Positions 18,520 to 28,172 of a stretch of DNA of 64,000 nt are shown here, piece by piece. The DNA comes from Arthrobacter sp. B2a2-09. Its GTDB lineage: Bacteria > Actinomycetota > Actinomycetes > Actinomycetales > Micrococcaceae. The notes below the pieces were generated by a model. The model did not search any database, had not been told where the DNA came from, and worked only from the letters and a program-made list of their open reading frames with translations. Both the position numbers and the translations under genes were made by a program. Numbering within the stretch: the first letter of the stretch is position 1; every line of letters starts with the position of its first letter. The stretch lies in NCBI RefSeq assembly GCF_027587375.1, contig NZ_JAMXIC010000003.1:124001-188000 (forward strand), written 5' to 3'.

Positions 18520-18861
18520 ACGCCCGCGTCCACAGGCTGGACGTTTTCCCCGGTGTCCGAATGATGGGATGCACGTCACATTGCACCTTGCTGTCTGAAT
18601 GCCAGCTGGACGTCAGTCACGAATTCCCCCTCAATGCCGGAGGGCACGGCACTTCAGGGGCAATTCGCATTCATTGGTGAATTTAATTCGGAACTTACGG
18701 AAATCACGCGTCTTATCGCCGCCAATTCACCACCGAATAGGCGGATGACATAATTAAGTTTGGCGGGTCGAGTTCTGATATTGCGGCCCAAACCTGCTTT
18801 GGCTGCGTTCCCCGCCCGTCTCGATACGAACGTGTGTTCCCCGATGAAAGTGATTTGCTTG
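18520..18861. other. 342-bp intergenic region upstream of the ABC importer
   Basis: No supported gene. The first 140 bases are GC-rich without an obvious terminator. From about 18660 the sequence becomes markedly A/T-rich and contains the candidate promoter listed separately. It also holds a small inverted repeat, ATTCA-TTGG-TGAAT (18669-18682), which could be a regulator site. About 100 bases of untranslated leader would precede the importer gene. I could not fold it into a known riboswitch class. Confidence 0.5.
18726..18754 (+). promoter_or_regulatory. Sigma-70-type promoter for the amino-acid ABC importer
   Basis: A -35 element TTCACC (18726-18731) and a -10 element CATAAT (18749-18754) are separated by exactly 17 bases, in the only A/T-rich part of the intergenic region. 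They match consensus at four of six and five of six positions. The start of transcription would be near 18761, about 100 bases before the importer gene. Confidence 0.55.
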
Positions 18862-19818
18862 ATGAAAATCAAAGCCTTGAAGTGGTTCCCTGCTGTCCCC
18901 GTGGCCGCAGCACTGGTTGTTTCCCTGGCCGCCTGCGGCGGCGGAACAGGTAGCACCAGCAGCGCCTCGTCGAGCGATGCCCTGGCCGGTAGCAACCAGC
19001 AGGCGCTGGACAAGTACACCACCAAGGACGTCACTCCGCTGGACAAGATCGACAAGTCCAAGCTCGGCCTGATCACCGAGGGCACGATCAAGGTCGGCAC
19101 GCTCTCCGATGCGCCGCCGAATATCTTCATCGACAAGAACGGCAACTTCACGGGTTACGACAACGAGCTCCTGAAGGCAATGGCAGCCAAGCTCGGCCTC
19201 AAGGTCGAGTTCGTCTCGACGAAGTTCCAGAGCCTCCTCGCCCAGGTCAAGACGAAGCAGTTCGACATGGGCTCGTCCTCGATCTCGACGACGGACGCAC
19301 GCCGCGGGACCGTGGCATTCACGAACGGCTACGATTTCGGCTACATGGCGATCGTCACCAAGGACGGCGCGAAGGTTAAGACCTTCGACGACCTCAAGCA
19401 GGGCGTCCGCATCGGCGTCGTCCAGGGCACCGTCCAGGACGACTTCGTGACCAACACACTCGGCCTGGAGCCTGTTCGCTTCCCGGACTACAACACGGTT
19501 TACGCCAACGTCAAGAGCGGGCAGATCGACGCCTGGGTTGCTCCCTCACAGCAGGCCGAAGGCCAGGTCAAGCAGGGCGACGGCACCGTCATTGCCCAGA
19601 AGAAGGTCAACACGCAGAACTTCACGGCGTACGCGGTAGCGAAGGACAACCAGGCCCTCACCGACGCGCTCAACTCTGCCCTCGACGCCGTCATCGCGGA
19701 CGGGACCTGGTCCAAGCTCTCGGCACAGTGGTACACGGACCGCCCCACGCTCAAGGAGCAGACCCCCGAAGGCTGGAAGCCGGGCAGCAAGACCGTCCAG
19801 GTCTCTGCGGCCAAGTAG
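18862..19818 (+). CDS. Polar amino-acid ABC transporter substrate-binding lipoprotein
   Basis: This is a 318-residue lipoprotein: basic N-terminus, hydrophobic segment, and lipobox LAAC with the lipidated Cys at residue 25, followed by a Gly/Ser linker. The body matches the family 3 solute-binding fold (SBP_bac_3), with stretches such as GSSSISTTDARRGTVAFT and GVVQGTVQDDF. It captures a small polar amino acid or related solute outside the membrane; the exact ligand cannot be read from sequence. I chose the ATG at 18862; an in-frame ATG at 18844 would add six residues. It is followed by the permease after 18 bp. Confidence 0.9.
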   Translation: MKIKALKWFPAVPVAAALVVSLAACGGGTGSTSSASSSDALAGSNQQALDKYTTKDVTPLDKIDKSKLGLITEGTIKVGTLSDAPPNIFIDKNGNFTGYDNELLKAMAAKLGLKVEFVSTKFQSLLAQVKTKQFDMGSSSISTTDARRGTVAFTNGYDFGYMAIVTKDGAKVKTFDDLKQGVRIGVVQGTVQDDFVTNTLGLEPVRFPDYNTVYANVKSGQIDAWVAPSQQAEGQVKQGDGTVIAQKKVNTQNFTAYAVAKDNQALTDALNSALDAVIADGTWSKLSAQWYTDRPTLKEQTPEGWKPGSKTVQVSAAK

Positions 19819-19836
19819 TCAACTGATAGGCGCCAC

Positions 19837-20613
19837 ATGGATTACTTGAACAATCTCGCGTCGACCTTCCTCGATTGGAAGGTCATCGGCGAGGTGCTGC
19901 CGTCGCTCTTTGCGGTCGGCCTGCCGAACACTCTCGTGCTCGCGGTTTCGTCCGGGATCATCGGCACCGCGCTGGGCATGCTGCTCGCCCTCATGGGCAT
20001 CTCGCGTAATCTTGTGGCGCGGTGGATCGCCCGGGTCTACACGGACGTGTTCCGTGGACTCCCGGCGATCCTCACCATCCTGGTGATCAGCCTCGGCTTC
20101 GGCCCGGGCGTCCGCGATCTCACTGGCATCGCGAGTCCATATCCCATGGGTGTCGCGGCGCTCTCGCTTATCTCGGCCGCGTATATCGGCGAGATTTTCC
20201 GCTCGGGCATCCAGAGCGTGGACAAGGGCCAGCTCGAGGCATCGCGCGCGCTTGGCTTCGGTTACGGGCCGGCGATGCGGCTCATCGTGGTCCCGCAGGG
20301 GGTCCGTCGGGTGCTTCCGGCACTCGTGAACCAGTTCATCGCGCTCATCAAGGACTCCTCGCTCGTCTTCACACTTGGGCTGATGGCTTCAGAGCGCGAA
20401 CTGTTCCAGATTGGCCAAGACGAGGCTTCCCGCAGCGGAAACCTGTCCGGCTATGTCGCAGCGGGGATCTTCTATCTCGCGATGACGATCCCGCTCACGC
20501 ACGTCGTCAACCTCATCGACTCCCGCCTCCGCACGGGCCGCGCCAAGAACCGCGGGGAGAAACAAGAGCCGGACGCCGCGGTCGCCGTCGTCGGGAAGGG
20601 AGCCCACTCATGA
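19837..20613 (+). CDS. Polar amino-acid ABC transporter permease (HisM/GlnP family)
   Basis: This is a 258-residue protein with about five membrane-spanning helices. It has the EAA-loop motif typical of importer permeases near residue 135 ([22 protein letters not shown]), the ATPase contact site. Hydrophobic stretches start at about residue 20 ([20 protein letters not shown]). The C-terminus is basic and cytoplasmic. The stop codon overlaps the ATG of the ATPase gene (ATGA), so the two are translationally coupled. With the flanking genes it forms a complete type I importer having a single permease subunit that would act as a homodimer. Confidence 0.9.
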   Translation: MDYLNNLASTFLDWKVIGEVLPSLFAVGLPNTLVLAVSSGIIGTALGMLLALMGISRNLVARWIARVYTDVFRGLPAILTILVISLGFGPGVRDLTGIASPYPMGVAALSLISAAYIGEIFRSGIQSVDKGQLEASRALGFGYGPAMRLIVVPQGVRRVLPALVNQFIALIKDSSLVFTLGLMASERELFQIGQDEASRSGNLSGYVAAGIFYLAMTIPLTHVVNLIDSRLRTGRAKNRGEKQEPDAAVAVVGKGAHS

Positions 20614-21347
20614 CTCAGCTGACGCCCGGGTCCCTCGAAGCCAAGGGGATCCACCTAGCCTTCGGTGCCAACAAGGTGCTTCGCGGCATCGACCTGCACG
20701 TCCGTGCTGGGACCACCACGTCGGTGATCGGCCCCTCGGGTTCAGGCAAATCGACGCTTCTCCGCGTCATGAACCGACTCATCGAGCCGGATCAGGGCGA
20801 CCTCCTCCTCGACGGGCGGTCCGTTCTCAAGGACAGTCCTGACGAGCTGCGGCGACGCATCGGCATGGTGTTCCAGCAGTTCAACCTCTTCCCGCACAAG
20901 AGCGTCGGCGAGAACGTGGCCTTTGCCTTGCGCAAGCTCCGCAAGCTCCCGAAGGAGCAGGCGCGCGAGGAGGCCCTGGCCCAGCTCGATCTCGTCGGCC
21001 TCAGACACAAGGCGGATGTGCGTCCCGCGACGCTTTCGGGCGGGCAGCAGCAGCGCGTTGCCATTGCCCGCGCTCTGGCCATGAAGCCTGAGGTCATGTT
21101 CTTCGACGAGGCAACATCGGCCCTGGACCCTGAACTGGTCAAGGGCGTTCTCGCACTCATGACCGATCTGGCCAAAGGCGGCATGACCATGGTGGTGGTA
21201 ACCCACGAGATGGGCTTCTCGAAGAACGTGTCGGATACCGTCACGTTCATGGATGCAGGCGTCGTGGTGGAGTCCGGCTCGCCTGATCAACTCTTCACCG
21301 AGCCGCGGACCGAGCGCCTGAAGGGCTTCCTTTCGGACGTGCTCTAG
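20610..21347 (+). CDS. Polar amino-acid ABC transporter ATP-binding protein (GlnQ family)
   Basis: This is a 245-residue ATPase: Walker [11 protein letters not shown]-loop [10 protein letters not shown], signature LSGGQQQR, Walker [15 protein letters not shown] and a switch His in VVTHEMGF. These features place it in the amino-acid (PAAT) importer ATPases. The ATG at 20610 is preceded by GGGAAGGGAG and overlaps the permease stop. A strong intrinsic terminator follows within about 15 bp, closing the three-gene importer operon. Confidence 0.93.
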   Translation: MTQLTPGSLEAKGIHLAFGANKVLRGIDLHVRAGTTTSVIGPSGSGKSTLLRVMNRLIEPDQGDLLLDGRSVLKDSPDELRRRIGMVFQQFNLFPHKSVGENVAFALRKLRKLPKEQAREEALAQLDLVGLRHKADVRPATLSGGQQQRVAIARALAMKPEVMFFDEATSALDPELVKGVLALMTDLAKGGMTMVVVTHEMGFSKNVSDTVTFMDAGVVVESGSPDQLFTEPRTERLKGFLSDVL

Positions 21348-21361
21348 GCCTTGGCAACGAG

Positions 21362-21422
21362 AATCCCCGGTTTCCGGATGCAACACCCGCATGGGTGAAT
21401 CGTCCGGAAACCGGGGATTTTT
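21362..21422 (+). terminator. Rho-independent terminator after the ABC importer operon
   Basis: A perfect 17-bp stem (21362-21378 with 21403-21419) is closed by a 24-base loop that itself contains an ACCC/GGGT hairpin. The 3' arm runs directly into a five-base T tract (21418-21422). It lies 14 bp past the ATPase stop codon. Confidence 0.92.
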
Positions 21423-21464
21423 CGCGTCCGGCCGGGGTCGGCCGGGGTCGGCCCGCAGCCGGAG

Positions 21465-22748
21465 CTACTTCCCTGCCTTCACTTGAAGAACAGTCAAGGC
21501 CGCGGCATCGACCGATTTGCGGAAATCAGGATCGGTCTCCGCCCGTTGCAGGACCTGGGCATACATCGCCGGAACTGAAGCAGTATCTGCGCACAGAACC
21601 ATGGTGCCGCCCGCGCCGATGAAATTCGTTGCCCTGTCCCCCATGCTCCAAGGCGACAGCTGCACGGCGTTGCAAAGATCATCGGACACGATGATTCCGG
21701 TGAACCCAGCGTCCGTCCGCAGCATGGTGCGCATGATCACGGATGAAAACGGCGCCACATGGTCGGGATCAATCTTGTCGTAGTAGGCGTTCGAAATCAT
21801 GACCCACCGGAGTCCGCCGTCGATCGCAGCCTTGAACGGAATCAGGTAGGGATCCGTCCGGGTGGTTTCGGTGTCGTGGACGTTCGCGCTGACGTCGGTA
21901 TTCAGGCTTACGCGCCCCATTCCCGGAAAGTGCTTGACCACCGGCGCCACCCCGGCGTCCCGCAGTCCGGCCGCCATCGCGTTCCCATGCTCGGACACCG
22001 CAGCCGGGGTGAAGCCGTATTCGCGCTTGTACGCACCGATGGGCTTATTCGAGGGCGCAAATTCGGGGCTGGGAACCGTATCCAGTACCGGCGCCAGATC
22101 AACGTTCACTCCGGCCTGCAAGAGCTCGGACCCCCAGTTCCGGGCATCGGCGCGTAGTTGTTCCGGGCTCGAACTGCCCTGGTCCAAGGCCGCGGGAATA
22201 GGCAGGAAACCGGGTCCCCTGAGGACTTGAACGGAGCCGCCTTCCTGGTCCGTCGCGACGGATAGCGGCAACCCGCGGCTTGAGGCCGGCGAAATGGCCG
22301 CCCTCAGCTTTGCCACAACTGATGCCGTCGCGGCAAGGCCTGCCTGGCTGCGCCCGGCCAAATACATGTTGCCCACGTGGTTGTTCAGGAGATCAGCCAC
22401 CGTGCTCGCGTCGCTTCCGTCGGCCTTGGCTGCCACCATGAACAGCTGCCCCACCCTTTGTTCCAGGGTCAAGCCTGCGAGCCGCTGTTCCGGCGTCGGG
22501 TGCGGAGGCGGAGGCAGCTCAGTGGGCCCGGCCGGCGTAGCAGACGCGGCCGGCGATCCCCCGGGCGGAGAGTTGGAAAACCCAGGCGTTGGAGCGGCCT
22601 GTGGAGTACCTGGCGCCGGGGGCGGGTCTGCGACCGCCCTGACCCCTGGGTCAGGGGTGTCGGCATGCGCAATCCCGGCAAATGCCCCGGCCATCAGGGC
22701 GAAGAGAATGAGCAGTGAAATTCTGGACGGCTTGAGCAGATGAATCAT
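21465..22748 (-). CDS. Secreted glycoside hydrolase family 3 protein (beta-N-acetylhexosaminidase-like)
   Basis: This is a 427-residue protein with a signal peptide (basic start, hydrophobic core SLLILFALMAGAFAG, likely cleavage after AHA at about residue 29). A Pro/Ala/Gly-rich linker of about 50 residues follows, then a GH3 N-terminal TIM barrel. Family motifs are VKHFPGMGRVSLNTD and the nucleophile region IIVSDDLCNAV. The typical KHFPGHG is altered to KHFPGMG, and the NagZ DSH motif is replaced by a region reading SANVHD. A cell-wall hexosaminidase role is a reasonable but unproven guess. I reject the 63 extra upstream codons, which lack a signal sequence; the ATG at 22748 has a nearby AAGG. 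It faces the importer operon tail to tail. Confidence 0.82.
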   Translation of the reverse strand: MIHLLKPSRISLLILFALMAGAFAGIAHADTPDPGVRAVADPPPAPGTPQAAPTPGFSNSPPGGSPAASATPAGPTELPPPPHPTPEQRLAGLTLEQRVGQLFMVAAKADGSDASTVADLLNNHVGNMYLAGRSQAGLAATASVVAKLRAAISPASSRGLPLSVATDQEGGSVQVLRGPGFLPIPAALDQGSSSPEQLRADARNWGSELLQAGVNVDLAPVLDTVPSPEFAPSNKPIGAYKREYGFTPAAVSEHGNAMAAGLRDAGVAPVVKHFPGMGRVSLNTDVSANVHDTETTRTDPYLIPFKAAIDGGLRWVMISNAYYDKIDPDHVAPFSSVIMRTMLRTDAGFTGIIVSDDLCNAVQLSPWSMGDRATNFIGAGGTMVLCADTASVPAMYAQVLQRAETDPDFRKSVDAAALTVLQVKAGK

Positions 22749-22837
22749 CGCCTTGTCGATTCGATCGTTGCCCACAGCCTGCTCCCGGCCCAGCGGTGCG
22801 TGCAAGGAGCAGGCTGCAAAACATCGGAAAAGCGCCG

Positions 22838-24169
22838 TTACAAGGCGGTGGCCTCCGCGGCTGCCTTGGCTGCCGCAGGGAGCGCGTCGAAGATCCGGTT
22901 CATGGCGGCGTCGTCGTGGGCAGCGGACAGGAACCACGCCTCGAAGACCGACGGCGGCAGGTAGACGCCGGAATCCAGCATGGAGTGGAAGAACGGCGCG
23001 TAGCGGAAGACGTCTTGGGCCTGGGCGTCGGCGTAGTTGTGGACTCCATTGGCCGAAGTCCCGAAGGCCACGGAGAAGAGGTTCCCGGCGCGCTGGATGG
23101 AGTGATCCACGCCGGCGGTGTCCAGCGCCGACGAGAGTGCGGCCGAGAGTTCCAACGAGCGGGCGTCCACGAAGCTGTAGACCTCCGGGGTCGCGAGCGT
23201 CAGGGTGGCGACGCCGGCGGCCATCGCCACCGGGTTCCCGGACAAGGTACCTGCCTGATACACCGGGCCAAGGGGCGCAAGGTAGTCCATGACGTCGGCA
23301 CGCCCGCCGAGCGCCGCCGTCGGCATGCCGCCGCCGATGACTTTGCCGAAGGTCAGCAGGTCCGGCGTCCAGCCGTCCTGGCGGCCGGTGAGGCCCCAGT
23401 AGCCCGAGTAGCCGGTGCGGAAGCCGGTGAGCACCTCGTCCAGGATCAACAACGCGCCGTGCTCGCGGGTGATCCGGGACAGCCCTGCGTTGAAGCCTTC
23501 GTTCGGCGTGACGACGCCCATGTTGGCAGGAGCGGCTTCGGTGATGACGGCCGCGATGTTGTTGCCGTGCGCGGCGAAAGCGGCTTCCACCGCGCCGAGG
23601 TCGTTGTATGGCAGGACGAGGGTTTCGGCCGCGGCGGCTTCAGTGACACCGGCGGAACCGGGCAGCGCCATGGTTGCAAGGCCCGAACCAGCCGCGGCGA
23701 GCAGTCCATCGAGGTGGCCGTGGTAGCAGCCGGCGAACTTCACGATCAGGTTGCGGCCAGTGAACCCGCGGGCCAAACGTACGGCGGTCATAGTGGCCTC
23801 GGTGCCCGTGGACACCATGCGGATGCGTTCGACGGCGGAGACGCGTTCCTTGACGATCGCGGCGAGGTTTGCCTCATCGGGCGTGGAGGCGCCAAAGGAC
23901 AAACCGCGGTCGACGGCGGCGTGGACGGCGTCGAGGACGGCCGGGTGCGCGTGACCCAGCAGCGCCGGGCCCCATGAGCACACGAGGTCAACGTATTCGC
24001 GGCCATCCGCATCAGTCAGGTACGGCCCCTTTGCGGAAACCATGAACTTCGGGGTGCCGCCGACGGAACCGAAGGCGCGCACCGGAGAGTTGACGCCGCC
24101 GGGCATCAGGGAACGGGCGCGGTCGAACAGCTGGTCGGAGACAGGGGTGTTTGAAGTCATGGTGTCCAT
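22838..24169 (-). CDS. hemL: Glutamate-1-semialdehyde 2,1-aminomutase
   Basis: This 443-residue PLP enzyme isomerises glutamate-1-semialdehyde to 5-aminolevulinate, the second step of the C5 heme pathway. It has [17 protein letters not shown] near the N-terminus, the PLP-Lys region [19 protein letters not shown] and [11 protein letters not shown]. The usual length of the family matches. The start may be the ATG at 24169 or the one at 24160 (MTSNTPV); the first has a GAAAGA just upstream. It is the last gene of the minus-strand heme cluster, about 50 bp after the LLM gene. Confidence 0.95.
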   Translation of the reverse strand: MDTMTSNTPVSDQLFDRARSLMPGGVNSPVRAFGSVGGTPKFMVSAKGPYLTDADGREYVDLVCSWGPALLGHAHPAVLDAVHAAVDRGLSFGASTPDEANLAAIVKERVSAVERIRMVSTGTEATMTAVRLARGFTGRNLIVKFAGCYHGHLDGLLAAAGSGLATMALPGSAGVTEAAAAETLVLPYNDLGAVEAAFAAHGNNIAAVITEAAPANMGVVTPNEGFNAGLSRITREHGALLILDEVLTGFRTGYSGYWGLTGRQDGWTPDLLTFGKVIGGGMPTAALGGRADVMDYLAPLGPVYQAGTLSGNPVAMAAGVATLTLATPEVYSFVDARSLELSAALSSALDTAGVDHSIQRAGNLFSVAFGTSANGVHNYADAQAQDVFRYAPFFHSMLDSGVYLPPSVFEAWFLSAAHDDAAMNRIFDALPAAAKAAAEATAL

Positions 24170-24219
24170 TCTTTCAGGGATCTGGGCGGTTCAGGCGCCG
24201 GCAAGGGCGGCAGGCGCGT

Positions 24220-25296
24220 TCAGGCGCCGGCAAGCTGCTCGGCTACCAGTGGGGCCACCACGGTGCCGAAGAGTTCGATGCAGCGCATCATGGATTCGTG
24301 GGGCAGCGTTCCGTTGCTGTATTTGAGGTCGAAACGGTCAACGCCGAGGTTCTGCTTCAGCAAGACGATCTTCCGGGCAACGGTCTCCGGAGAACCGACG
24401 TAGAGGGCACCTTCCGGGCCGCACATGGCGTCGAACTCGCCCCTGCTCGCCGGACCCCAGCCGCGTTCTGCGCCGATGCGGTTGCGCTGGGCCAGCCAAT
24501 GCGGGAACAGTTCCTCGCGGGCCTGCTCGTCGGTGGGAGCGACATAGCCGGGCGAGTGCGTGGCGATCTGCTGCATGGGGTGGCCATATTTTTCCATTGC
24601 CTCGCGGTAGAGCTCCACGAGCGGGGCAAAGCGTCGCGGTTCGCCACCGATGATGGCGAAGATGATCGGATAGCCGTATTGGGCGCAGCGCAGCACCGAT
24701 TCTGGGGTTCCACCCACACCGATCCACGTTGGCAGCAAGTGATGTTCCAGCGGTGGAAAGACGCTCATCCCGTGCACGTTCGGCCGGGTGCGGCCTTCCC
24801 AATGCACCGGCGTTTGCGCCCGGACCTTGTCGAAGAGTTCCAGCTTCTCCTCGAACAGGACTTCGTAGTCTGCCAGGTCCAGGCCGAACAGCGGGAAGGA
24901 CTCCACGAAGGAGCCGCGGCCAAGCATCACTTCCGCACGACCATTGGAGAGCGCGTCAACCGTGGAGAAGCGCTGGAAGACCCTGATGGGGTCGTCAGAG
25001 CTGAGCACAGTGACGGCCGAGCCGAGCTTGATCTGTGATGTCCGGGCTGCTGCGGCCGCGAGGAACACTTCGGGCGCCGAGACAGCGAAGTCGCGGCGGT
25101 GGTGCTCCCCCACCCCAAAGGCGTGAAGCCCGACGGCGTCCGCCAGTTCCGCTTCCGCCAGCAGCTCCCGCAAAACCCGGGCGTGCGGTTTCGGGTTGCC
25201 GTCGGCGTCCACCCCGGCGTCACCGAAAGTATTCAGTCCGAGGAGGATCTCCGTAGCTCCGACGGGGGCCGTGGGAGTGGAAGCGGTATCTGTCAT
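24220..25296 (-). CDS. LLM-class flavin-dependent oxidoreductase (luciferase-like) inside the heme operon
   Basis: This is a 358-residue bacterial-luciferase-like TIM-barrel protein. Visible family features are GVGEHHRRDFAVSAPEVFLA near residue 55, DPIRVFQRFSTVDALS, GRAEVMLGRGSF and GVGGTPESV. Such enzymes use reduced FMN or F420. The HH in GEHHRRD is usual for the FMN-dependent CE1758-like subgroup. The ATG overlaps the hemB stop (ATGA), so it is coupled to heme synthesis genes although no LLM enzyme has a defined step in the pathway. Substrate unknown. Confidence 0.85.
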   Translation of the reverse strand: MTDTASTPTAPVGATEILLGLNTFGDAGVDADGNPKPHARVLRELLAEAELADAVGLHAFGVGEHHRRDFAVSAPEVFLAAAAARTSQIKLGSAVTVLSSDDPIRVFQRFSTVDALSNGRAEVMLGRGSFVESFPLFGLDLADYEVLFEEKLELFDKVRAQTPVHWEGRTRPNVHGMSVFPPLEHHLLPTWIGVGGTPESVLRCAQYGYPIIFAIIGGEPRRFAPLVELYREAMEKYGHPMQQIATHSPGYVAPTDEQAREELFPHWLAQRNRIGAERGWGPASRGEFDAMCGPEGALYVGSPETVARKIVLLKQNLGVDRFDLKYSNGTLPHESMMRCIELFGTVVAPLVAEQLAGA

Positions 25297-26276
25297 CAGG
25301 ACTCCTTAAGCCAGCCGGCAAGCTCGGAGGCCCAGTACGTCAGCACCATGTCGGCGCCGGCCCGCTTGATGCCGAGCACGGATTCTGTGATGGCGCCGCG
25401 GCGATCGATCCAGCCGTTCGCGGCAGCCGCTTCGATCATGGCGTATTCACCGGAGATTTGGTAGGCCGCCACGGGAACCGGGCTCATGGCGGCAACGTCG
25501 GCGAGGATGTCGAGGTAGCTCATGGCCGGCTTGACCATCACCATGTCAGCGCCCTCTTCGAGGTCGAGTTCCACCTCGATGATGGCTTCCCGGCGGTTGG
25601 CGGCATCCATCTGGTACGTGCGGCGATCACCCTTGAGTTGCGAGTCGACGGCTTCGCGGAAGGGTCCGTAGAAGGCGGAGGCGTACTTCGCCGCGTAGGC
25701 CAGGAGCGCGGTGTTCTGGTGTCCGGCCTCTTCAAGTGCCTGGCGAATCACGGCGATCTGGCCATCCATCATCCCGGACGGCCCCAGGACGTGGGCACCG
25801 GCGTCGGCCTGCGCTACGGCCATCTGAGCGTAGATTTCGAGGGTGGCGTCGTTGTCCACGTAGCCGTTGGCATCCAGGACCCCGCAGTGGCCGTGGTCCG
25901 TGAATTCGTCCAGGCACACGTCGCCCATGACCACCAGGTCATCGCCCACTTCCGCACGGACGTCGCGGATGGCCTTGTTCAACACGCCGTCGGGATCCAG
26001 GGAAGCTGTGCCGCTGGCATCGCGGACAGCAGGAACACCGAACAGCATGATGCCGCTGACACCCAGTTCCACGGCTTCGGCGGCAGCACGCTTGAGGGAG
26101 TCCGTGGTGTGCTGCACAACACCGGGCATGGAGCTGATCGGGGCCGGTTCGCTGAGTCCTTCGCGGATAAAGGCCGGCAAGATGAGGTCCGCGGGAGCCA
26201 GCCGGTGTTCGGCTGTCATCCGGCGCATGGCGGGGGTGGTGCGGAGCCGGCGGGGCCGGTGGTTTGGAAAGCTCAA
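25296..26276 (-). CDS. hemB: Delta-aminolevulinic acid dehydratase (porphobilinogen synthase)
   Basis: This is a 326-residue enzyme condensing two 5-aminolevulinates to porphobilinogen. The two active-site lysines are in [15 protein letters not shown] and [13 protein letters not shown]. The metal-site region reads [14 protein letters not shown], with two of the three cysteines of zinc enzymes, so the metal dependence (Zn versus Mg/K) is uncertain. The TTG start overlaps the hemD stop (TTGA), and its own stop overlaps the LLM gene. Confidence 0.95.
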   Translation of the reverse strand: MSFPNHRPRRLRTTPAMRRMTAEHRLAPADLILPAFIREGLSEPAPISSMPGVVQHTTDSLKRAAAEAVELGVSGIMLFGVPAVRDASGTASLDPDGVLNKAIRDVRAEVGDDLVVMGDVCLDEFTDHGHCGVLDANGYVDNDATLEIYAQMAVAQADAGAHVLGPSGMMDGQIAVIRQALEEAGHQNTALLAYAAKYASAFYGPFREAVDSQLKGDRRTYQMDAANRREAIIEVELDLEEGADMVMVKPAMSYLDILADVAAMSPVPVAAYQISGEYAMIEAAAANGWIDRRGAITESVLGIKRAGADMVLTYWASELAGWLKES

Positions 26277-27166
26277 CTTTCGTTCCCTTCGGTGTCGAAT
26301 ACGGTGCGTAGGGCGGCTACGATGCCGGCGGGTGTGGGTTCTTTGGCGGTTGCAGCAACCGGAATGCCGAGAGCGGCAGCCTCTGCCGCCGTCGAGCGTC
26401 CGATCGCAATGAAGCGACAGTCCCGCAGCGGTGCCAGCGAGGCGTGTATGCGGCGTGCCGCACTGGGTGAAGCGGCGACGACGGCGTGGAGCCGGCCGCC
26501 GGAAAGTTCGGCTTTGGCGGCTGCCGGAGTGAGCTCCGGCGCCCCGGACCCCACCCCCGTCTGCCAGCCGTTCGCCGCCACCAGGGCAGCAGTCAGCCTG
26601 CTCCCGGGGGCCGCCGGGTACTCCACGGTGTGGTAGGCCGTCACTGCTTGGACCACGGCCCCCTTGGCTTCGATCCCCGCCGCCAACACGGCGTCGGCGA
26701 TGTCCGCTTGCGGCAACAGCACATTGGCCGGGCCTGTCGGCCAGACGGAGACGAGTCCTGCGGCCGACTGGACGTCCTCAGGCGCCAGGTCCACGGGAAT
26801 GCCCTCCGCTTCGAGGACTCTCCGGCTCGACGGGCCAATCGTCGCGATCCGGACCGAATCCGGAATGAGGTCCTTCAACTCCAAGCGACGCTCGGTTGCC
26901 TTTTCCTTCAGGGCGCGCACCGTGGTGATGCTGCTGACCACCAACCAGCCGTATGCTCCCGCGCGGAGGGCGTCCAAGGCGACCTCGAGGGAGTGCTGGT
27001 CGCGGGCACGCTCGAAGTCGATCAAGGGCAACAGGAGCGGCTCCGCACCGGCGTCGCGCAGGGCGGCGACGAGTGGGGCTGCACGATCCGGGCTGCGCGT
27101 CACAAGAACCCGGGCGCCTTCAAGGACCCGGGTCTCCCCCGACTTCGCCGCGCTGTGCCGTCCCAT
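26273..27166 (-). CDS. hemD: Uroporphyrinogen-III synthase
   Basis: This is a 297-residue protein of the HemD fold (two Rossmann-like lobes), poorly conserved as usual. Recognisable are [14 protein letters not shown] near the start, [15 protein letters not shown], and the C-terminal [13 protein letters not shown] and [18 protein letters not shown]. It closes and rearranges hydroxymethylbilane to uroporphyrinogen III. The ATG at 27166 carries an ideal AGGAG; the longer frame upstream lies inside hemC and is rejected. It is followed by hemB with a four-base overlap and preceded by hemC with a 19-bp gap. Confidence 0.92.
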   Translation of the reverse strand: MGRHSAAKSGETRVLEGARVLVTRSPDRAAPLVAALRDAGAEPLLLPLIDFERARDQHSLEVALDALRAGAYGWLVVSSITTVRALKEKATERRLELKDLIPDSVRIATIGPSSRRVLEAEGIPVDLAPEDVQSAAGLVSVWPTGPANVLLPQADIADAVLAAGIEAKGAVVQAVTAYHTVEYPAAPGSRLTAALVAANGWQTGVGSGAPELTPAAAKAELSGGRLHAVVAASPSAARRIHASLAPLRDCRFIAIGRSTAAEAAALGIPVAATAKEPTPAGIVAALRTVFDTEGNES

Positions 27167-27185
27167 GGTCTCCTGTTGGCTTCGG

Positions 27186-28172
27186 TTATCGGGAAGCTGC
27201 AAGATCCGTGATGTCCGCAGCACCGGCGGCAAGCAGGAGCTCTGCGACCTCGATGCCCAGCAACGTGGCACCCACTTCAGTGAGCCCGTCAGTGGCCTTT
27301 TTCTCGCGTACGGACGCGCTCCCATCCACGGCGCAGACAACCGCTTCCAGGTACAGCATGCTGCCCTTGCGGTAAGCGTAGGCGCCCACGGGCGCAGCAC
27401 AGCCGGCTTCGAGGCGGGCCAAGACGGCCCGCTCTGCGGTCACGGCCAGCCGGGTGTCTTCATCATTGAGTGCGGCCAGGGCCTGGGCGAGTGCGCCCTG
27501 GGAACCTTCGGCGGAGCCAGCCTGTCCGGGAGCATCCGCCGTGCGGCACTCGATCGCAAGCGAGCCCTGTCCGGGGGCAGGAAGCATGACGTCGGTCCCA
27601 AAGAACTCTGTCACGACGTCGAGCCTGCTGATCCGTTCCAGGCCCGCCGCGGCGAGAACGACGGCGTCGAGGTCACCGGGTGCATCTTCCGCGTTGCCGG
27701 CGAGCCCCGGAACGCGGCCCAGGCGGGTGTCCACGTTGCCGCGGATGTCCACGACGTCGAGATCCGGGCGGGCGGCGCGCAGTTGGGCCGCGCGGCGCGG
27801 CGATCCGGTGCCGACCCTTGCGCCCACCGGAAGATCCGCCAGCTTGAGCCCGTCACGGGCGCACAAGGCGTCGCGGACGTCGACGCGCTTGGGCGTTGCG
27901 GCAATGGTGAGTCCCGGTGCCGCACCCGTCGGGAGATCCTTCAGGGAGTGCACTGCGACGTCGCACGCGTTCTCCAAGAGCGCGTCGCGAAGGGCGGCGA
28001 CGAACACTCCGGTGCCGCCCATCTGGGACAGGGAGCCTGTCCGGACATCGCCTTCGGTCTTGATGCGCACCAGTTCAACGGGAAAGCCACCGACGGCGGC
28101 CAACTGGTCCGCGGCCTGCTGGCTCTGTGTGAGCGCGAGTTTGCTCGCGCGGGTACCAATCCGAACGGTCAT
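27186..28172 (-). CDS. hemC: Hydroxymethylbilane synthase (porphobilinogen deaminase)
   Basis: This is a 328-residue enzyme that polymerises four porphobilinogens. The N-terminus IGTRASKLALTQSQ is diagnostic. VHSLKDLPTG and the dipyrromethane-cofactor Cys in ARLEAGCAAPVGAYA are present. The ATG at 28172 overlaps the hemH stop (ATGA). Confidence 0.95.
   Translation of the reverse strand: MTVRIGTRASKLALTQSQQAADQLAAVGGFPVELVRIKTEGDVRTGSLSQMGGTGVFVAALRDALLENACDVAVHSLKDLPTGAAPGLTIAATPKRVDVRDALCARDGLKLADLPVGARVGTGSPRRAAQLRAARPDLDVVDIRGNVDTRLGRVPGLAGNAEDAPGDLDAVVLAAAGLERISRLDVVTEFFGTDVMLPAPGQGSLAIECRTADAPGQAGSAEGSQGALAQALAALNDEDTRLAVTAERAVLARLEAGCAAPVGAYAYRKGSMLYLEAVVCAVDGSASVREKKATDGLTEVGATLLGIEVAELLLAAGAADITDLAASR

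Noticed and set aside
20022..20609. Upstream extension of the importer ATPase frame
   Set aside because: It overlaps the permease in another frame; the ATPase has a proper ATG with Shine-Dalgarno at 20610.
21428..21452. Tandem GGCCGGGGTC units
   Set aside because: Two copies only, in a GC-rich spacer; too short to call a repeat element.
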